The notes under the pieces were generated by a model. The model was not told where the DNA came from. It ran no database searches and saw only the letters and a program-made list of their open reading frames with translations. From NCBI GenBank assembly GCA_963848335.1, contig CAWKDD010000001.1:1736001-1800000 (forward strand): a stretch of DNA of 64,000 nucleotides. Reading direction: 5' to 3'. The DNA is from Chersky-840 sp963848335. GTDB taxonomy: Bacteria; Actinomycetota; Acidimicrobiia; Acidimicrobiales; UBA8190. Shown in pieces: positions 32,974 through 44,284 of this stretch. Each line of letters opens with the position of its first letter. Positions within the stretch are counted from its first letter, which is position 1. The position numbers and the translations under genes were made by a program.

Positions 32974-34029
32974 CTAGGCGATGGTGACCGAGTCGTCGAG
33001 GAAGACGTCCTGCACGGCGTGGAGCAGCGCCACGCCTTCGTCCATGGGGCGCTGGAAGGCCTTGCGCCCCACGATCAGCCCCGTCCCCCCGGCCCTCTTG
33101 TTGATCACCGCGGTGCGCACCGCCTGGGCCAGGTCGTCGGCGCCTTTGGACTCGCCTCCGGAATTGATGAGCCCGATGCGGCCCGCGTAGCAATTCAGGA
33201 CCTGCCAGCGGGTGAGGTCGATGGGGTTGTCCGTCGTCAGGTGGTCGTAGACGAGCGGGTCGGTCTTGCCGAAGTTGAGCGCCGGGTACCCGCCGTTGTT
33301 CTCGGGCTGCTTCTGCTTGATGAGGTCGGCCTCGAGGGTGACGCCGATGTGGTTGGCCTGGCCGGTGAGATCAGCGGAGACGTGGTAGTCCGCCTCCTTG
33401 GTCTTGAAGGCCGGATTGCGCAGGTAGCACCACAACACGGTGAACATCCCCAGCTCGTGGGCCTCGGCGAAGGCGGCGCGCACCTCCTGGATCTGGCGGT
33501 CGCTCTGTTCGGACCCGAAGTAGATGGTGGCGCCCACGCCGATGGCGCCGAGGTCGGCGGCCTGGCGGGCCGAGCCGAACATGACCTGGTCGTACTGGCT
33601 CGGGTAGTGGAGGAACTCGTTGTGGTTGAGCTTGACGATGAACGGGATCCGGTGCGCGTAGCGCCGGGCCACCGCACCCAGGCCGCCCAGGGTGGTGGCG
33701 ATGCCCGAGGACCCCCCCGCCAGCGCCAGCTCCACCAGGTTGGCGGGGTCGAAGTAGGCGGGGTTCTTGGAGAAGCTGGCCGCGGCGGAGTGCTCGATGC
33801 CCTGGTCGACGGGGAGGATGGAGAGGTACCCGGTCCCTCCCAGCCGGCCGTGCTGGTGCAGGGTGGCGAGGTTGCGCACCACCGGGATGGGTCGGTCGGT
33901 GCCGAGGAAGACCCGGTCGATGTAGTCGGGCCCGGGGAGCGCGAGCTCGTCGGTCGTGACTCCCTTGCACGTGTGGGTGAGAAGGCCGTTGGCCTCGTCA
34001 CCCAGGAGCGCCGCGATGTCGATGGACAA
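32974..34029 (-). CDS. fba: Class I fructose-bisphosphate aldolase (DhnA/FbaB type)
   Basis: 351 residues. The protein follows the archaeal-type class I aldolase family: YLSILPVDQGIEHSAAASF near the start, RRYAHRIPFIVKLNHNEFL, LGAIGVGATIYFGSEQ, and a C-terminal TGLIVGRKAFQRP. These enzymes cleave fructose 1,6-bisphosphate through a Schiff-base lysine without metal. The sequence is uninterrupted from ATG 34029. It is followed on the same strand-side by korA with a 187-nt gap, so it is probably a separate unit. It may also run in gluconeogenesis. Confidence 0.9.
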   Translation of the reverse strand: MSIDIAALLGDEANGLLTHTCKGVTTDELALPGPDYIDRVFLGTDRPIPVVRNLATLHQHGRLGGTGYLSILPVDQGIEHSAAASFSKNPAYFDPANLVELALAGGSSGIATTLGGLGAVARRYAHRIPFIVKLNHNEFLHYPSQYDQVMFGSARQAADLGAIGVGATIYFGSEQSDRQIQEVRAAFAEAHELGMFTVLWCYLRNPAFKTKEADYHVSADLTGQANHIGVTLEADLIKQKQPENNGGYPALNFGKTDPLVYDHLTTDNPIDLTRWQVLNCYAGRIGLINSGGESKGADDLAQAVRTAVINKRAGGTGLIVGRKAFQRPMDEGVALLHAVQDVFLDDSVTIA

Positions 34030-34111
34030 GGGTGTCGCCTCCTGTCGGAACTGACTGAACCGTCAGGGTCGAGCCTACCGGTCCTGTTCCCGCTCCTCCC
34101 GGAGCGAAGGG

Positions 34112-35161
<1,050 letters not shown>

Positions 35162-35171
35162 GGCGCCGATG

Positions 35172-36867
35172 CTAGTGACGTCCGCCTCCGGCACCCCGGC
35201 GGGGCCGGCGCCGGGGAGTGCCCAGCGCGGCCAGGCGCAGGGCGGTGTCGGCCAGCTCGGGGTCCACGGCGGCCACGCGGGCGAAGAGCTCGCGGGCGCG
35301 GGGCACGTCCCCGGCCCGCTCGTACAGGTCGGCCAGGACGTACCACTGCCGGAGGTGGCGCTCGCCGGGGTTGCGCAGGTTGCGGGCGCCTCCCGCCGTG
35401 GCGAGCACGAGAATGGCGTCGTCGAGCTTCCCGGTCTCGGCCAGGTCCTCGGCCAGGACCAGCCTGCCCTCCACCAGGACGTCGGCCGAGGGGGACGAGG
35501 CGCGCAGCTCGTCCCACAGGGCCTCGACGCGGCGGTGATGCCCCATGGCGCGGTGGCAGTCCATGAGGACGGGGAGCTGGCTGGGGTCGCCGCCCGACAG
35601 GGCCCGGGACGCCTCGAGGTGCCGCACGGCCTCGCGCCACCGGCCGAGGCGGTAACAGACCAGTCCGTGCAGCTCTCGTGCCGCCGCCGACTCGGGCACC
35701 TCGTCGGCGAGGGGCCGGGTGATGCGCATGGCCTCGGGATAGCGGTCGCGCTCGTAGGCGCGTGCCGCCGCCGCCAGGCGGTCGGCCACCTTTCCGGCCT
35801 TGGCGCGCCCCACGGCGCCGGTCAGCTCCTCGACCACATCGGTGGGGAGGACCTCGCCCGCTTTGGCGGACGTCGGCGAAGGGCGCCGGTCGGTGGAGCC
35901 GAGGCGGGCCGCGTCGTCGCGGGCGCGGCGTTTGGCGCGTGCGGGCGCGTCGGTGGTGTCGTTGGTGTCGGTCGCCACCCCGTCGAAGACCCAGACCTCC
36001 TCGGTCCACGTCGGTCGGGGATGGCCGCGCCCCGAGCGTTCCGCCTCGCGTTGGTGGTCGGGCCCGTGGGCGGAGTCCTCGCCGAGCAGGCGGGCGCCCT
36101 TGCGGGCCACGCTCCCCCAGCCCCGTCCCGCCGCCGGCAGGCGGGGCGCGCTCGACTGACGCGGTTCAGGCCGAGATGCTCGCAACCGGTCCGTGGCGGG
36201 GCGCGGCTTCGATCTCTCCCCCGGGCGCGGTCGGAACTCGGCATCGGCCCGCGGAGCGGCGCGAACCGCTCCGGCGCGCCGGCGGGCGCGTTCCGCTCCG
36301 GCCCGCCGGCGGGCGCGTTCCGCCAGCCACGCCACCATCCTCGCGGCGCGGACGGGGCGTGCGCGGCGCCGGCCCTTCGTCGCGGCGCGGACGCGGCGTG
36401 CGTCCCACCATTTCTCCATCGCGGCCGGGGCGGGCGCGGGCACCACCCGGGCGTGCCGTGCTTCGGCCCTCGGTCCCCGGACGCGTCCGCCCGGTTCCTT
36501 CTCCCCTCGGACGTCGGCCCCCGGAAGCGGTCGCGCCCCTTTCGGTGCGCTCCGACCCACCACCGCGCCCCCTGCCGCCGGCGCGCTCGGGTCGTGCGCT
36601 GCGCTCCCGGCTGCCGGCGCGCTCGGGTCGTCCGGTGCGCTCCCGGCTGCCGGCGCGCTCGGGTCGTGCGCCGCGACCACCTCCACCAGCTCGTTCATCC
36701 CTGGAGGCGCTCGGCGGACGGGGTCTGGCGGCGCCGGGCCGGCCCGAGCCCCGGCTGGGGGCTCCTCTGGCTTCGGGCGCAGCTCTCCGGGCACGATCGG
36801 TGGCCGGGCGCCCGCCGCGGGGACCGTCAGGTCGGCGGGGACGCCCCGAAGCTGCGTCCCTGGGCAC
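35172..36867 (-). CDS. TPR protein with long disordered Arg-rich N-terminus, one apparent frameshift
   Basis: The C-terminal 230 residues contain several tetratricopeptide repeats (AARELHGLVCYRLGRWREAVRHLEASRAL, QWYVLADLYERAGDVPRARELFARVA), a scaffold for protein contacts. The N-terminal 220 residues are Arg/Gly/Pro-rich and repetitive, including a 12-residue repeat around PERAGSRERTGR. The N-part and the TPR part are in different frames, joined somewhere near 36200-36290 by a +1 shift; the exact place is not clear in such low-complexity DNA. GTG 36867 is the probable start. Similar basic-tail TPR proteins occur in actinobacteria without known function. Confidence 0.65.
36573..36680 (-). repeat. 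36-bp tandem repeat in TPR-protein N-terminus
   Basis: About three copies of a 36-nt unit encode the peptide repeat PERAGSRER(T/S)(G/A)R on the minus strand, the last copy more diverged. The period keeps frame. A second, shorter repeat (RPPAGRSGT/RPPARRSGS) occurs near 36270-36335. Confidence 0.6.
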
Positions 36868-36902
36868 ACGACGAGTGTACCGACCCTGTCGGGGCGATCC
36901 GC

Positions 36903-38885
36903 ATGAGCCCGACGACGACGGTGGACGTTAACGTCGCGGCCCATCCCGATACTCGGATCGGGGAAGGCGAAGGTGCAGGGGACGTGGGTCGACTCGGGCA
37001 GGTGACGGCGATGACGGTCTCGGTGGTGGCAGCCGCCATCGCGCTGACGGCGTGCGCCGGGTCCCCGTCGCCGGGTGCGTCCGGTGCCGGGGCGAAGGAG
37101 AAGGGCGGGACCGCGATCTGGGCCCAGGCCCCAGACACCCGGCCTGACTACATCTTCCCCTTCATGAGCCTCGCCTATTTCACGGTGGCCAACATCAACC
37201 AGTTCCAGTACCTCATGTACCGGCCGATGTACTGGTTCGGCCAGGGCGCCCAACCGACGCTCGACCCCTCCCTGTCGCTGGCCAAGATCCCGGTGTACTC
37301 CGACAGCGACACCACGGTCGTCGTGAAGCTCAAGCCCTACAAGTGGTCCGACGGCGAGACGGTGACCGTCCAGGACGTCATGTTCTGGATGAACATGCTG
37401 CACTCGGACAAGGTGGGTTGGGCCGGCTACGTGCCCAAAGGCATCCCCGACGACGTGAAGGGCATCACCGTCGACAGCCCCTCCCAGCTCACCTTCACCC
37501 TGACTGGTCAGGTCAACCCCCAGTGGTTCACCGACAACGAGCTCTCGCAGATCACGCCGCTCCCCGTGGCCTGGGACGTCACTGCGGCGGGTGCCGCGGC
37601 CGGATCGGGGGGGTGCTCGACGGCGCCCTTCGGCACTGCCGACTCCAAATGCAACGCCGTGTACGCCTATCTCTCCAAGGAAGCGGGCAACGACCCGGCC
37701 CACCCCGACACCACCAACACGGCCTTGCCGACGTACGCCACCAACACGCTGTGGCAGGTCGTGGACGGGCCCTGGAAGCTGGCCTCGTTCGACGCCGCGG
37801 GGAACGTCACCTTGGTGCCCAACGCCAGCTACTCGGGATCTCCGAAGCCGACGTTGTCCCGCTTCGTGGAAGTGCCCTTCGCCACGGAGGACCAGGAGTA
37901 CAAAGCCCTGGTGGGAGGCCACATCGACTTCGGGTACCTGCCGCTCTCCGAGGTCACCAAACGGACCACGAACCCCGTCGCCGCGTCCGGAAACCGGACA
38001 CATGTCCCAGGCTTCTCCCTGGAGCCGCTCTACACGTGGTCGATCGACTACTTCCCCGGGAACTTCGACTCCACCGGAGCCCAAGGAAGCGTCGGCCCCA
38101 TCTGGAAACAGCTCTACGTTCGACAGGCCATGCAGTACCTGGTCGACCAGCCTGGCCTCATCGCGGAGGTCGACAAGGGCTACGGCCTGCCGACCTACGG
38201 GCCCGTGCCGCTGACGCCAGGTGGTCCCAACGCCACGAGCTTCGAGAAGAAGAACCCCTACCCCTACAGCGTGTCCGAGGCCAAGGCTCTTCTGTCGGGG
38301 CACGGTTGGAAGGTGGTACCCGGCGGGACAACCACCTGCGCCGACCCCGGGACCGGCGCCGGCCAGTGCGGCAGTGCCATCCCGGCCGGGGCGAAGCTGG
38401 CGTTCACGTTGCAGTACGCGAGCGGGAACCCCCTGCTCGAACAGACCATGGACGACGAGAAGGCGTCGTGGGCCCAAGCCGGGATCGACGTGACGCTCAC
38501 ACAAGCACCGTTCGACACCGTGGTGGGCAACGCCACGGCCTGCGGCGGGGGGCCGAATTGCGCCTGGGAGCTCGAGAATTGGGGTATCGGCTGGGTGTAC
38601 GAACCGGACCACTACCCCACCGGTGAGCAGACGTTCGCCACGGGTGCACCGTCGAATTCGGGGAGCTACAGCGACCCGACCAACGACCGGCTCACGAACC
38701 AGACGACCAGCAGCGACGTCAGCCTGACCAAGTGGGAGAACTACCTGGCCCAGCAGCTGCCCGTGGTGTGGCAGCCGAACACGGTCACCGAGATGTCCGA
38801 GATCCGCAACGACCTCCGGGGCGCGACCCCACAGAACCCGTCGTGGAGCATCAACCCCGAGAGCTGGTACTTCGTGAAGAAGTGA
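36903..38885 (+). CDS. Peptide/oligopeptide ABC-transporter substrate-binding lipoprotein (SBP_bac_5)
   Basis: About 660 residues. A lipoprotein signal (MTVSVVAAAIALTAC) lies near residues 37-51; GTG 36984 would give a shorter, more usual N-terminus and may be the true start. The mature protein follows the DppA/OppA fold: GGTAIWAQAPDTRPDYIFPFMS, LVVKLKPYKWSDGETVTVQDV-like region, and the late LEQTMDDEKASWAQAGIDVTL segment. It would bind peptides or similar ligands for import. No permease or ATPase gene is adjacent, so it is an orphan in this window. It ends just before the rRNA-operon terminator, in convergent orientation. Confidence 0.85.
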   Translation: MSPTTTVDVNVAAHPDTRIGEGEGAGDVGRLGQVTAMTVSVVAAAIALTACAGSPSPGASGAGAKEKGGTAIWAQAPDTRPDYIFPFMSLAYFTVANINQFQYLMYRPMYWFGQGAQPTLDPSLSLAKIPVYSDSDTTVVVKLKPYKWSDGETVTVQDVMFWMNMLHSDKVGWAGYVPKGIPDDVKGITVDSPSQLTFTLTGQVNPQWFTDNELSQITPLPVAWDVTAAGAAAGSGGCSTAPFGTADSKCNAVYAYLSKEAGNDPAHPDTTNTALPTYATNTLWQVVDGPWKLASFDAAGNVTLVPNASYSGSPKPTLSRFVEVPFATEDQEYKALVGGHIDFGYLPLSEVTKRTTNPVAASGNRTHVPGFSLEPLYTWSIDYFPGNFDSTGAQGSVGPIWKQLYVRQAMQYLVDQPGLIAEVDKGYGLPTYGPVPLTPGGPNATSFEKKNPYPYSVSEAKALLSGHGWKVVPGGTTTCADPGTGAGQCGSAIPAGAKLAFTLQYASGNPLLEQTMDDEKASWAQAGIDVTLTQAPFDTVVGNATACGGGPNCAWELENWGIGWVYEPDHYPTGEQTFATGAPSNSGSYSDPTNDRLTNQTTSSDVSLTKWENYLAQQLPVVWQPNTVTEMSEIRNDLRGATPQNPSWSINPESWYFVKK

Positions 38886-38928
38886 CGGCGTCGGCGGTCA
38901 TCGGTGCGCCACCGGTTCGTACAAGGAA

Positions 38929-38956
38929 ATGGGCCCCCGCTTCAGCAGGGGCCCAT
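38929..38956 (-). terminator. rRNA operon terminator (possibly bidirectional)
   Basis: A near-perfect hairpin (arms ATGGGCCCC and GGGGCCCAT on either side of about 10 nt) lies 14 nt beyond the 5S end. On the minus strand it is followed by TTTCC. It also faces the end of the convergent peptide-binding gene. Confidence 0.75.
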
Positions 38957-38969
38957 CTCCTTCGAAATA

Positions 38970-39087
38970 TTCCGGCGACGTCCTACTCTCCCAGGGGGTC
39001 TCCCCCCAAGTACCATCGGCGCTGGCGAGCTTAACTGCCGTGTTCGGAATGGGAACGGGTGTTGCCCCGCCGCCATGGTCACCGGAA
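38970..39087 (-). rRNA. rrf: 5S ribosomal RNA
   Basis: About 118 nt. On the minus strand it reads TTTCCGGTGACCATGGCGGC at the 5' end, has CCCATTCCGAACACGG (loop B/helix III region) and ends in AGTAGGACGTCGCCGGAA, which pairs with the start as helix I. It is the last gene of the 16S-23S-5S operon, 84 nt beyond 23S. Ends are by helix I pairing and could be off by 1-2 nt. Confidence 0.93.
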
Positions 39088-39147
39088 ATCCTGCTCACCC
39101 GGGGCCGAGGTCCCAGGTGGAGCGGCCGTCCGGCCACCCCGTGAGCG

Positions 39148-39167
39148 TTCCATAGCGAGCACGAGCA
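39148..39167 (-). other. 23S processing stem, 3' arm
   Basis: Twenty nt that are the exact reverse complement of 44832-44851. The two flank 23S and would form the precursor stem cut by RNase III. Confidence 0.85.
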
Positions 39168-39306
39168 AAGTAGCTCTCCAAGCCCTCGGCCGATTAGTAC
39201 CGGTCGGCTGAACACGTTGCCGTGCGTACACCTCCGGCCTATCAACGTGGTGATCTAGCCACGGGCCTTACCAGGTTGTCCTGTGGGAGACCTCATCTTG
39301 GAACGA

Positions 39307-39338
<32 letters not shown>

Positions 39339-39480
39339 CATCCGTAGGTCGCTAACCAGCCGTGCCCTTGGCAGGACAACTGGCACACGAGAGCTACGTC
39401 CGTCCCGGTCCTCTCGTACTAGGGACAGCCTTCCTCAGGTCTCCTGCGGCTGCATCGGATAGGGACCGAACTGTCTCGCG

Positions 39481-40214
39481 CGTGATAATCCCGTATTACT
39501 ACGGGCACAGACTATACCTTCACCCTATTTCTAGGGGCCGGCGTTTCATGGCGTCCGTGATTCATCGAATGTTCGTTACTACTTGACGCCATCCCCTCGC
39601 TGTTGCATGCGAGGAAGTCGTTACAGGGGCACAACACGCCCTTGCTACGTAGATGTTGCTCGACATCTACGGCGGAAATCCGCTTCGATTTCGAATAGTT
39701 TAGGGTTGCAAAAGCGTCAACTTCGTGCGCTAGTTGCAGGAACTCCTCCGGATCCCTCAGCCTGTCCAGCCGAGGAAGCAAGAGAAGCGCACGCCGCACA
39801 TGTTCTCGTTTGAAGATCACATACGGCTCCACGGCGGAGAGCAGTTTGAGGAGCAGAGGCCGGCTAGTGATCACAAGATCACTCATTCCAGTCCCTCGAT
39901 CTCGCATGTAGCCACCTCCACCCACCAAGCCCTGGATGATCTCAAGACCTGAACGAGCGGCAGTGCTCTGCGAGAACGAGATACTGGCCCGGATGTAATA
40001 CCCGAACCGGTACTCCTTCTGCCGGACGAGCTGGAAGTGAATACTTCCGTCGCCGTCGAGGAATCCTGCAACATAGGACGCGTGTAACGCTCTCAATGTG
40101 TGTTGGCCTTCCCTCGGTATTGCCCTGAACGTACTGTTCGGTTGTGACGCTCAGGGTTTCACCGATATGAGCCGGTGTGCACCCAGGAATTACTTCCTGG
40201 GGACGCAGCATTCT
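39481..40214 (-). mobile_element. Group I intron L2593 in 23S, with I-CreI-like endonuclease gene
   Basis: 734 nt between exons ending GGGTTTAGAACGT and starting CGCGAGACAGTTC on the minus strand, which join to the standard peptidyl-transferase sequence. The 5' exon ends in U and the intron ends in G (TTATCACG), the group I rule. The site is after E. coli U2593, the position of the Chlamydomonas chloroplast intron that encodes I-CreI. The 3' core has the conserved 'S' element (GAAGGTATAGTCTG) near 39530. The intron ORF is 39512-40096. Intron core sequence differs from the other introns here, so it has its own origin. Numbering is from memory of the E. coli sequence. Confidence 0.9.
39512..40096 (-). 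CDS. LAGLIDADG homing endonuclease, I-CreI family
   Basis: 194 residues from TTG 40096. The single LAGLIDADG motif is YVAGFLDGDGSI, so it would act as a homodimer. Further I-CreI-like signatures are GGYMRDRG followed by SDLVI, then FLQLAHEVDAFATLNYSKSK, which lines up with the I-CreI sequence FLEVCTWVDQIAALNDSKTR. It should cut intron-less 23S genes near position 2593 and promote intron homing. The last 30 residues are encoded by intron-core DNA and the stop TAG lies in the core 'S' element, so the functional protein probably ends earlier in sequence terms. Unusual start codon suggests weak expression. Confidence 0.88.
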   Translation of the reverse strand: MRALHASYVAGFLDGDGSIHFQLVRQKEYRFGYYIRASISFSQSTAARSGLEIIQGLVGGGGYMRDRGTGMSDLVITSRPLLLKLLSAVEPYVIFKREHVRRALLLLPRLDRLRDPEEFLQLAHEVDAFATLNYSKSKRISAVDVEQHLRSKGVLCPCNDFLACNSEGMASSSNEHSMNHGRHETPAPRNRVKV

Positions 40215-40237
40215 ACGTTCTAAACCCAGCTCGCGTA

Positions 40238-40273
<36 letters not shown>

Positions 40274-40274
40274 G

Positions 40275-40320
<46 letters not shown>

Positions 40321-40524
40321 TCCCGTCGATATGGACTCTTGGGGAAGATGAGCCTGTTATCCCCGGGGTACCTTTTATCCGTTGAGCAACGGCGCTTCCA
40401 CAAGCCACCGCTGGATCACTATGCCCTGCTTTCGCACCTGCTCGACTTGTAGGTCTCGCAGTCAAGCTCCCTTGTGCCATTGCACTCGACGGCTGATTGC
40501 CAACCAGCCTGAGGGAACCTTTGG

Positions 40525-40571
<47 letters not shown>

Positions 40572-40856
40572 ACCTGACGCTGTTCCCGATCCGGATCACG
40601 GACCTGGGTTAGGGCCCCGGCACGAAAAGGGTGGTATTTCAAGGTTGTCTCCACCTCGGCTGGCGCCGAAGCTTCAAAGACTCCCACCTATCCTACACAA
40701 TCCGTACCAAAGCTCAACATCAAGCTGTAGTAAAGGTCCACGGGGTCTTTCCGTCCTGATGCAGCTAACGAGCATCTTTACTCGTACTTCAATTTCGCCG
40801 GGTCTGTGGTTGAGACAGTAGGAAAGTCGTTACGCCATTCGTGCAGGTCGGAACTT

Positions 40857-41636
<780 letters not shown>

Positions 41637-41942
41637 CACGTTTGTTACTCACTCCTCGATACGTCAATCGCTTCGACGAATTTCGACGAGTGGGCCAGAT
41701 CATTTCTGTCTGGCTCCCTATGTCGCCATAGGGGTCGGACTGTACCTTTACGTCGATTAGGGGTAAGTCCCCGTGAAGCCATCGACGCGCCTGGCGTGCA
41801 GTCTCTGAGGATCCCTCCTGCGGAGGTTTCCTGCTGATTGTCCGCACCGGACGGATTGTCACTGTCCCGAAGGACGAGTACCGCCGGATACTCGGATGTT
41901 CCAGCAAACAGCCAGGTTTACCTACGGCCGAGTTGAAACTCC
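41637..41942 (-). mobile_element. Minimal group I intron L1923 in 23S, no endonuclease gene
   Basis: 306 nt. It follows the exon AACTATAACGGT and precedes CCTAAGGTAGCG on the minus strand, i.e. after E. coli U1923, the site of the Chlamydomonas eugametos intron that encodes I-CeuI. Exon ends in U and intron ends in G (AACGTG). Core elements are clear: 'Q' GACAATCAGCAGG near 41835, 'R' CTCAGAGACTGCACGCC near 41800 and 'S' GTAAAGGTACAGTCC near 41745. No reading frame resembles a homing endonuclease. The core is very close to that of the L1911 and 16S introns. Confidence 0.88.
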
Positions 41943-41954
41943 ACCGTTATAGTT
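41943..41954 (-). other. 12-nt 23S micro-exon (part of helix 69)
   Basis: The only 23S sequence between the L1911 and L1923 introns is AACTATAACGGT, E. coli positions 1912-1923: the loop and 3' strand of helix 69, which contacts the decoding centre. Both flanking introns must be removed exactly to restore it. Confidence 0.88.
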
Positions 41955-42689
41955 CACGCACTTCCCCCATATCGCTATGGGGCGTGGACCATATCTTCAT
42001 CCACCTGGCTTCACAGGTGGAGCCTTGCGTATGGCCTCTGAGGATTCCCAATCCCTCGATACGGCGAGGATGTAACTCTCGTCATAACGGCGCTTGCCAC
42101 CTCGGTTCATCGGGCTCCTCAGGATGAGGATGTCACCGATTCCCTCAGTCGACAGGTGCCGACCTGACAGGACGAGCTCGGTGATCTCACGGAAGACCGC
42201 GAGATCCCCTTGTTTCGGGCTTCGTAGCTGAAACCGGTCGAAGAACGGGAAGACCCGCTCGACCAGTTCCCGGGGTCGCGTCACCTCGAAATAGTGAACG
42301 CCGTCCCCTCGGTCCCTGACCGTTCCTACACCGAAGACCGATTGCAGGAGCTCTGGGAGCTCCCCACCGATCTGCGACACGTTGAACGACAACGACACTC
42401 GCCACGGCAAGCCACGATCGTGCTCTCGACGGATCGGGACGTTGAAGCTTCCCTCTCCGTCGACGAATCCGGCGACCCAGTTGCCCAGGTCAAACGGAAT
42501 CTGATCCAGCCAGCTCGAGGAACTAGGCCTTTCCTGCTGATTGTCCGCACTGGACGGATTGTCACTACTCACGCCGGCACCCTACGAACCGGGTGCGACA
42601 CGAATGAGTACCGCCAGATACACGGGGTTTCCAGCAAATAGCAAGGTTTGTTCCAGTCGGTTACCCAACTGGAGCCGCAACTGGTGTTT
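41955..42689 (-). mobile_element. Group I intron L1911 in 23S, with LAGLIDADG gene
   Basis: 735 nt. The 5' exon ends AACGGCGGCCGT (U1911) and the 3' exon is the 12-nt micro-exon. The intron ends in G (GTGCGTG). A repeat of AA at both ends leaves a 2-nt ambiguity, but only U1911 obeys the U/G rule. 'Q' GACAATCAGCAGG lies near 42540 and 'S' ATGAAGATATGGTCC near 41990. The P9 region (41965-41990) is identical to that of the 16S intron. I know no established intron at exactly this position. The endonuclease gene is 41997-42572. Confidence 0.88.
41997..42572 (-). CDS. LAGLIDADG homing endonuclease of the L1911 intron
   Basis: 191 residues from GTG 42572. One LAGLIDADG motif, NWVAGFVDGEGSF, is at residues 31-43, followed by FNVSQIGGELPELLQSVFG and VGTVRDRGDGVHYFEVT, typical of single-motif intron enzymes. 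The first 13 residues (SDNPSSADNQQ) are encoded by the catalytic-core segment that is nearly identical in the L1923 and 16S introns, so coding and ribozyme sequence overlap. No better internal start is present. The stop lies just before the 'S' element. Confidence 0.85.
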   Translation of the reverse strand: MSSDNPSSADNQQERPSSSSWLDQIPFDLGNWVAGFVDGEGSFNVPIRREHDRGLPWRVSLSFNVSQIGGELPELLQSVFGVGTVRDRGDGVHYFEVTRPRELVERVFPFFDRFQLRSPKQGDLAVFREITELVLSGRHLSTEGIGDILILRSPMNRGGKRRYDESYILAVSRDWESSEAIRKAPPVKPGG

Positions 42690-43593
42690 ACGGCCGCCGT
42701 TTACCGGGGCTTAGGTTCAGGGCTTCGCCCGAAGGCTAACCCTTCCCCGTAACCTTCCGGCACCGGGCAGGCGTCAGAGCGTATACATCGTCTTAGGACT
42801 TCGCACGCTCCTGTGTTTTTAGTAAACAGTCGCTTTCCCCTGGTTTCTGCGGCCCCCTCAGGCTCAAGGACGCGAAGTCCTATCACCCTATCGAGGCCCT
42901 CCTTCTCCCGAAGTTACGGAGGTAATTTGCCGAGTTCCTTAACCACAGTTCTCCCGATCGCCTTGGTATTCTCTACCCGCCCACCTGTGTCGGTTTGGGG
43001 TACGGGCACCGTGCCAGCTCGCTAGAGGCTTTTCTCGGCAGCATGGGATCAGTGACTTCACCTAAACGGTTCGGCATCGCGTCTCGGGATTGACGGGGTC
43101 CGGATTTGCCTAGACCCCTCCCTACTCGCTTACCCCAGGACAACCAACGCCTGGGCTCACCTACCCTCCTGCGTCCCCTCTTCGCTACCCGCCTCCGAAT
43201 CGGTCGGTTCGGCCCGAAGGCCAGCCCCTTAGGAGTTCGAAATTGGGTTGGGCGCGGACACGGTGGTGCTGGAATATCAACCAGCTGTGCATCGACTACG
43301 CCTCTCGGCCTCGCCTTAGCTCCCGACTCACCCTGGGGGGATTAGCCTTCCCCAGGAACCCTTGGGCTTACGGCGGAGGGGTTTCTCACCCCTCTCTCGC
43401 TACTCATACCAGGATTCTCACTCGAACCCGCTCCACGACGGTTCCCACCGGCGCTTCACTGCAGAGTTCGACGCTCCCCTACCACTCCCACCCGTTACTC
43501 CCGGAGGGCACCGCAAGCGGCGCGCTCCGGGCGGAATGGAAATCCGCGGCTTCGGCTCTTGACTTGAGCCCCGTTACATTGTCCGCGCAGGAC

Positions 43594-43641
<48 letters not shown>

Positions 43642-44250
43642 GAGCCAACCTCCTGGCTGTCTTTGCGTTCCCACATCGTTTTCCACTTAGTCAAGAATTT
43701 GGGGCCTTAGCCGGCGATCTGGGCTGTTTCCCTTTCGACCAACGAAGCTCATCCCCCGTGGTCTCACTGCCGGGCTCTGGAGCATCGGCATTCGGAGTTT
43801 GATTGGGGTCGGTAAGCTTGTAGGCCCCCTAACCCATTCAGTGCTCTACCTCCGATGCTGAACGCCCGACGCTGCACCTAAATGCATTTCGGGGAGAACC
43901 AGCTATCACCGAGTTTGCTTGGCCTTTCACCCCTATCCACAGGTCATCCCCCCTGTTTTCAACCAGGGTGGGTTCGGCCCTCCACGGGGTCTTACCCCCG
44001 CTTCAGCCTGCCCATGGATAGATCACTCGGCTTCGGGTCTACCACATGCGACTATGCGCCCTATTAAGACTCGCTTTCGCTCCGGCTCCCCCTCTCGGGT
44101 TAACCTCGCCACACACGGTAACTCCCTGGCTCATTCTTCAAAAGGCACGCCATCACGGCCGGTCATTTGTCCTACACCGAAGTGCAGGGACCGACGACGC
44201 TCTGACTGTTTGTAAGCCAACGGTTTCAGGTACTATTTCACTCCCCTCCC

Positions 44251-44284
<34 letters not shown>

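Noticed and set aside
29700..32987. Long plus-strand open frame opposite korAB (1,095 codons)
   Set aside because: It is the complement of clearly conserved korA/korB; His/Asp/Val-rich composition is typical of a high-GC shadow frame.
36573..36680. CRISPR-like repeats
   Set aside because: Units are contiguous without spacers and encode a peptide repeat in frame.
35172..38612. Very long minus frame covering the peptide-binding gene and the TPR protein
   Set aside because: The part beyond about 36870 is a shadow of the lipoprotein gene on the plus strand.
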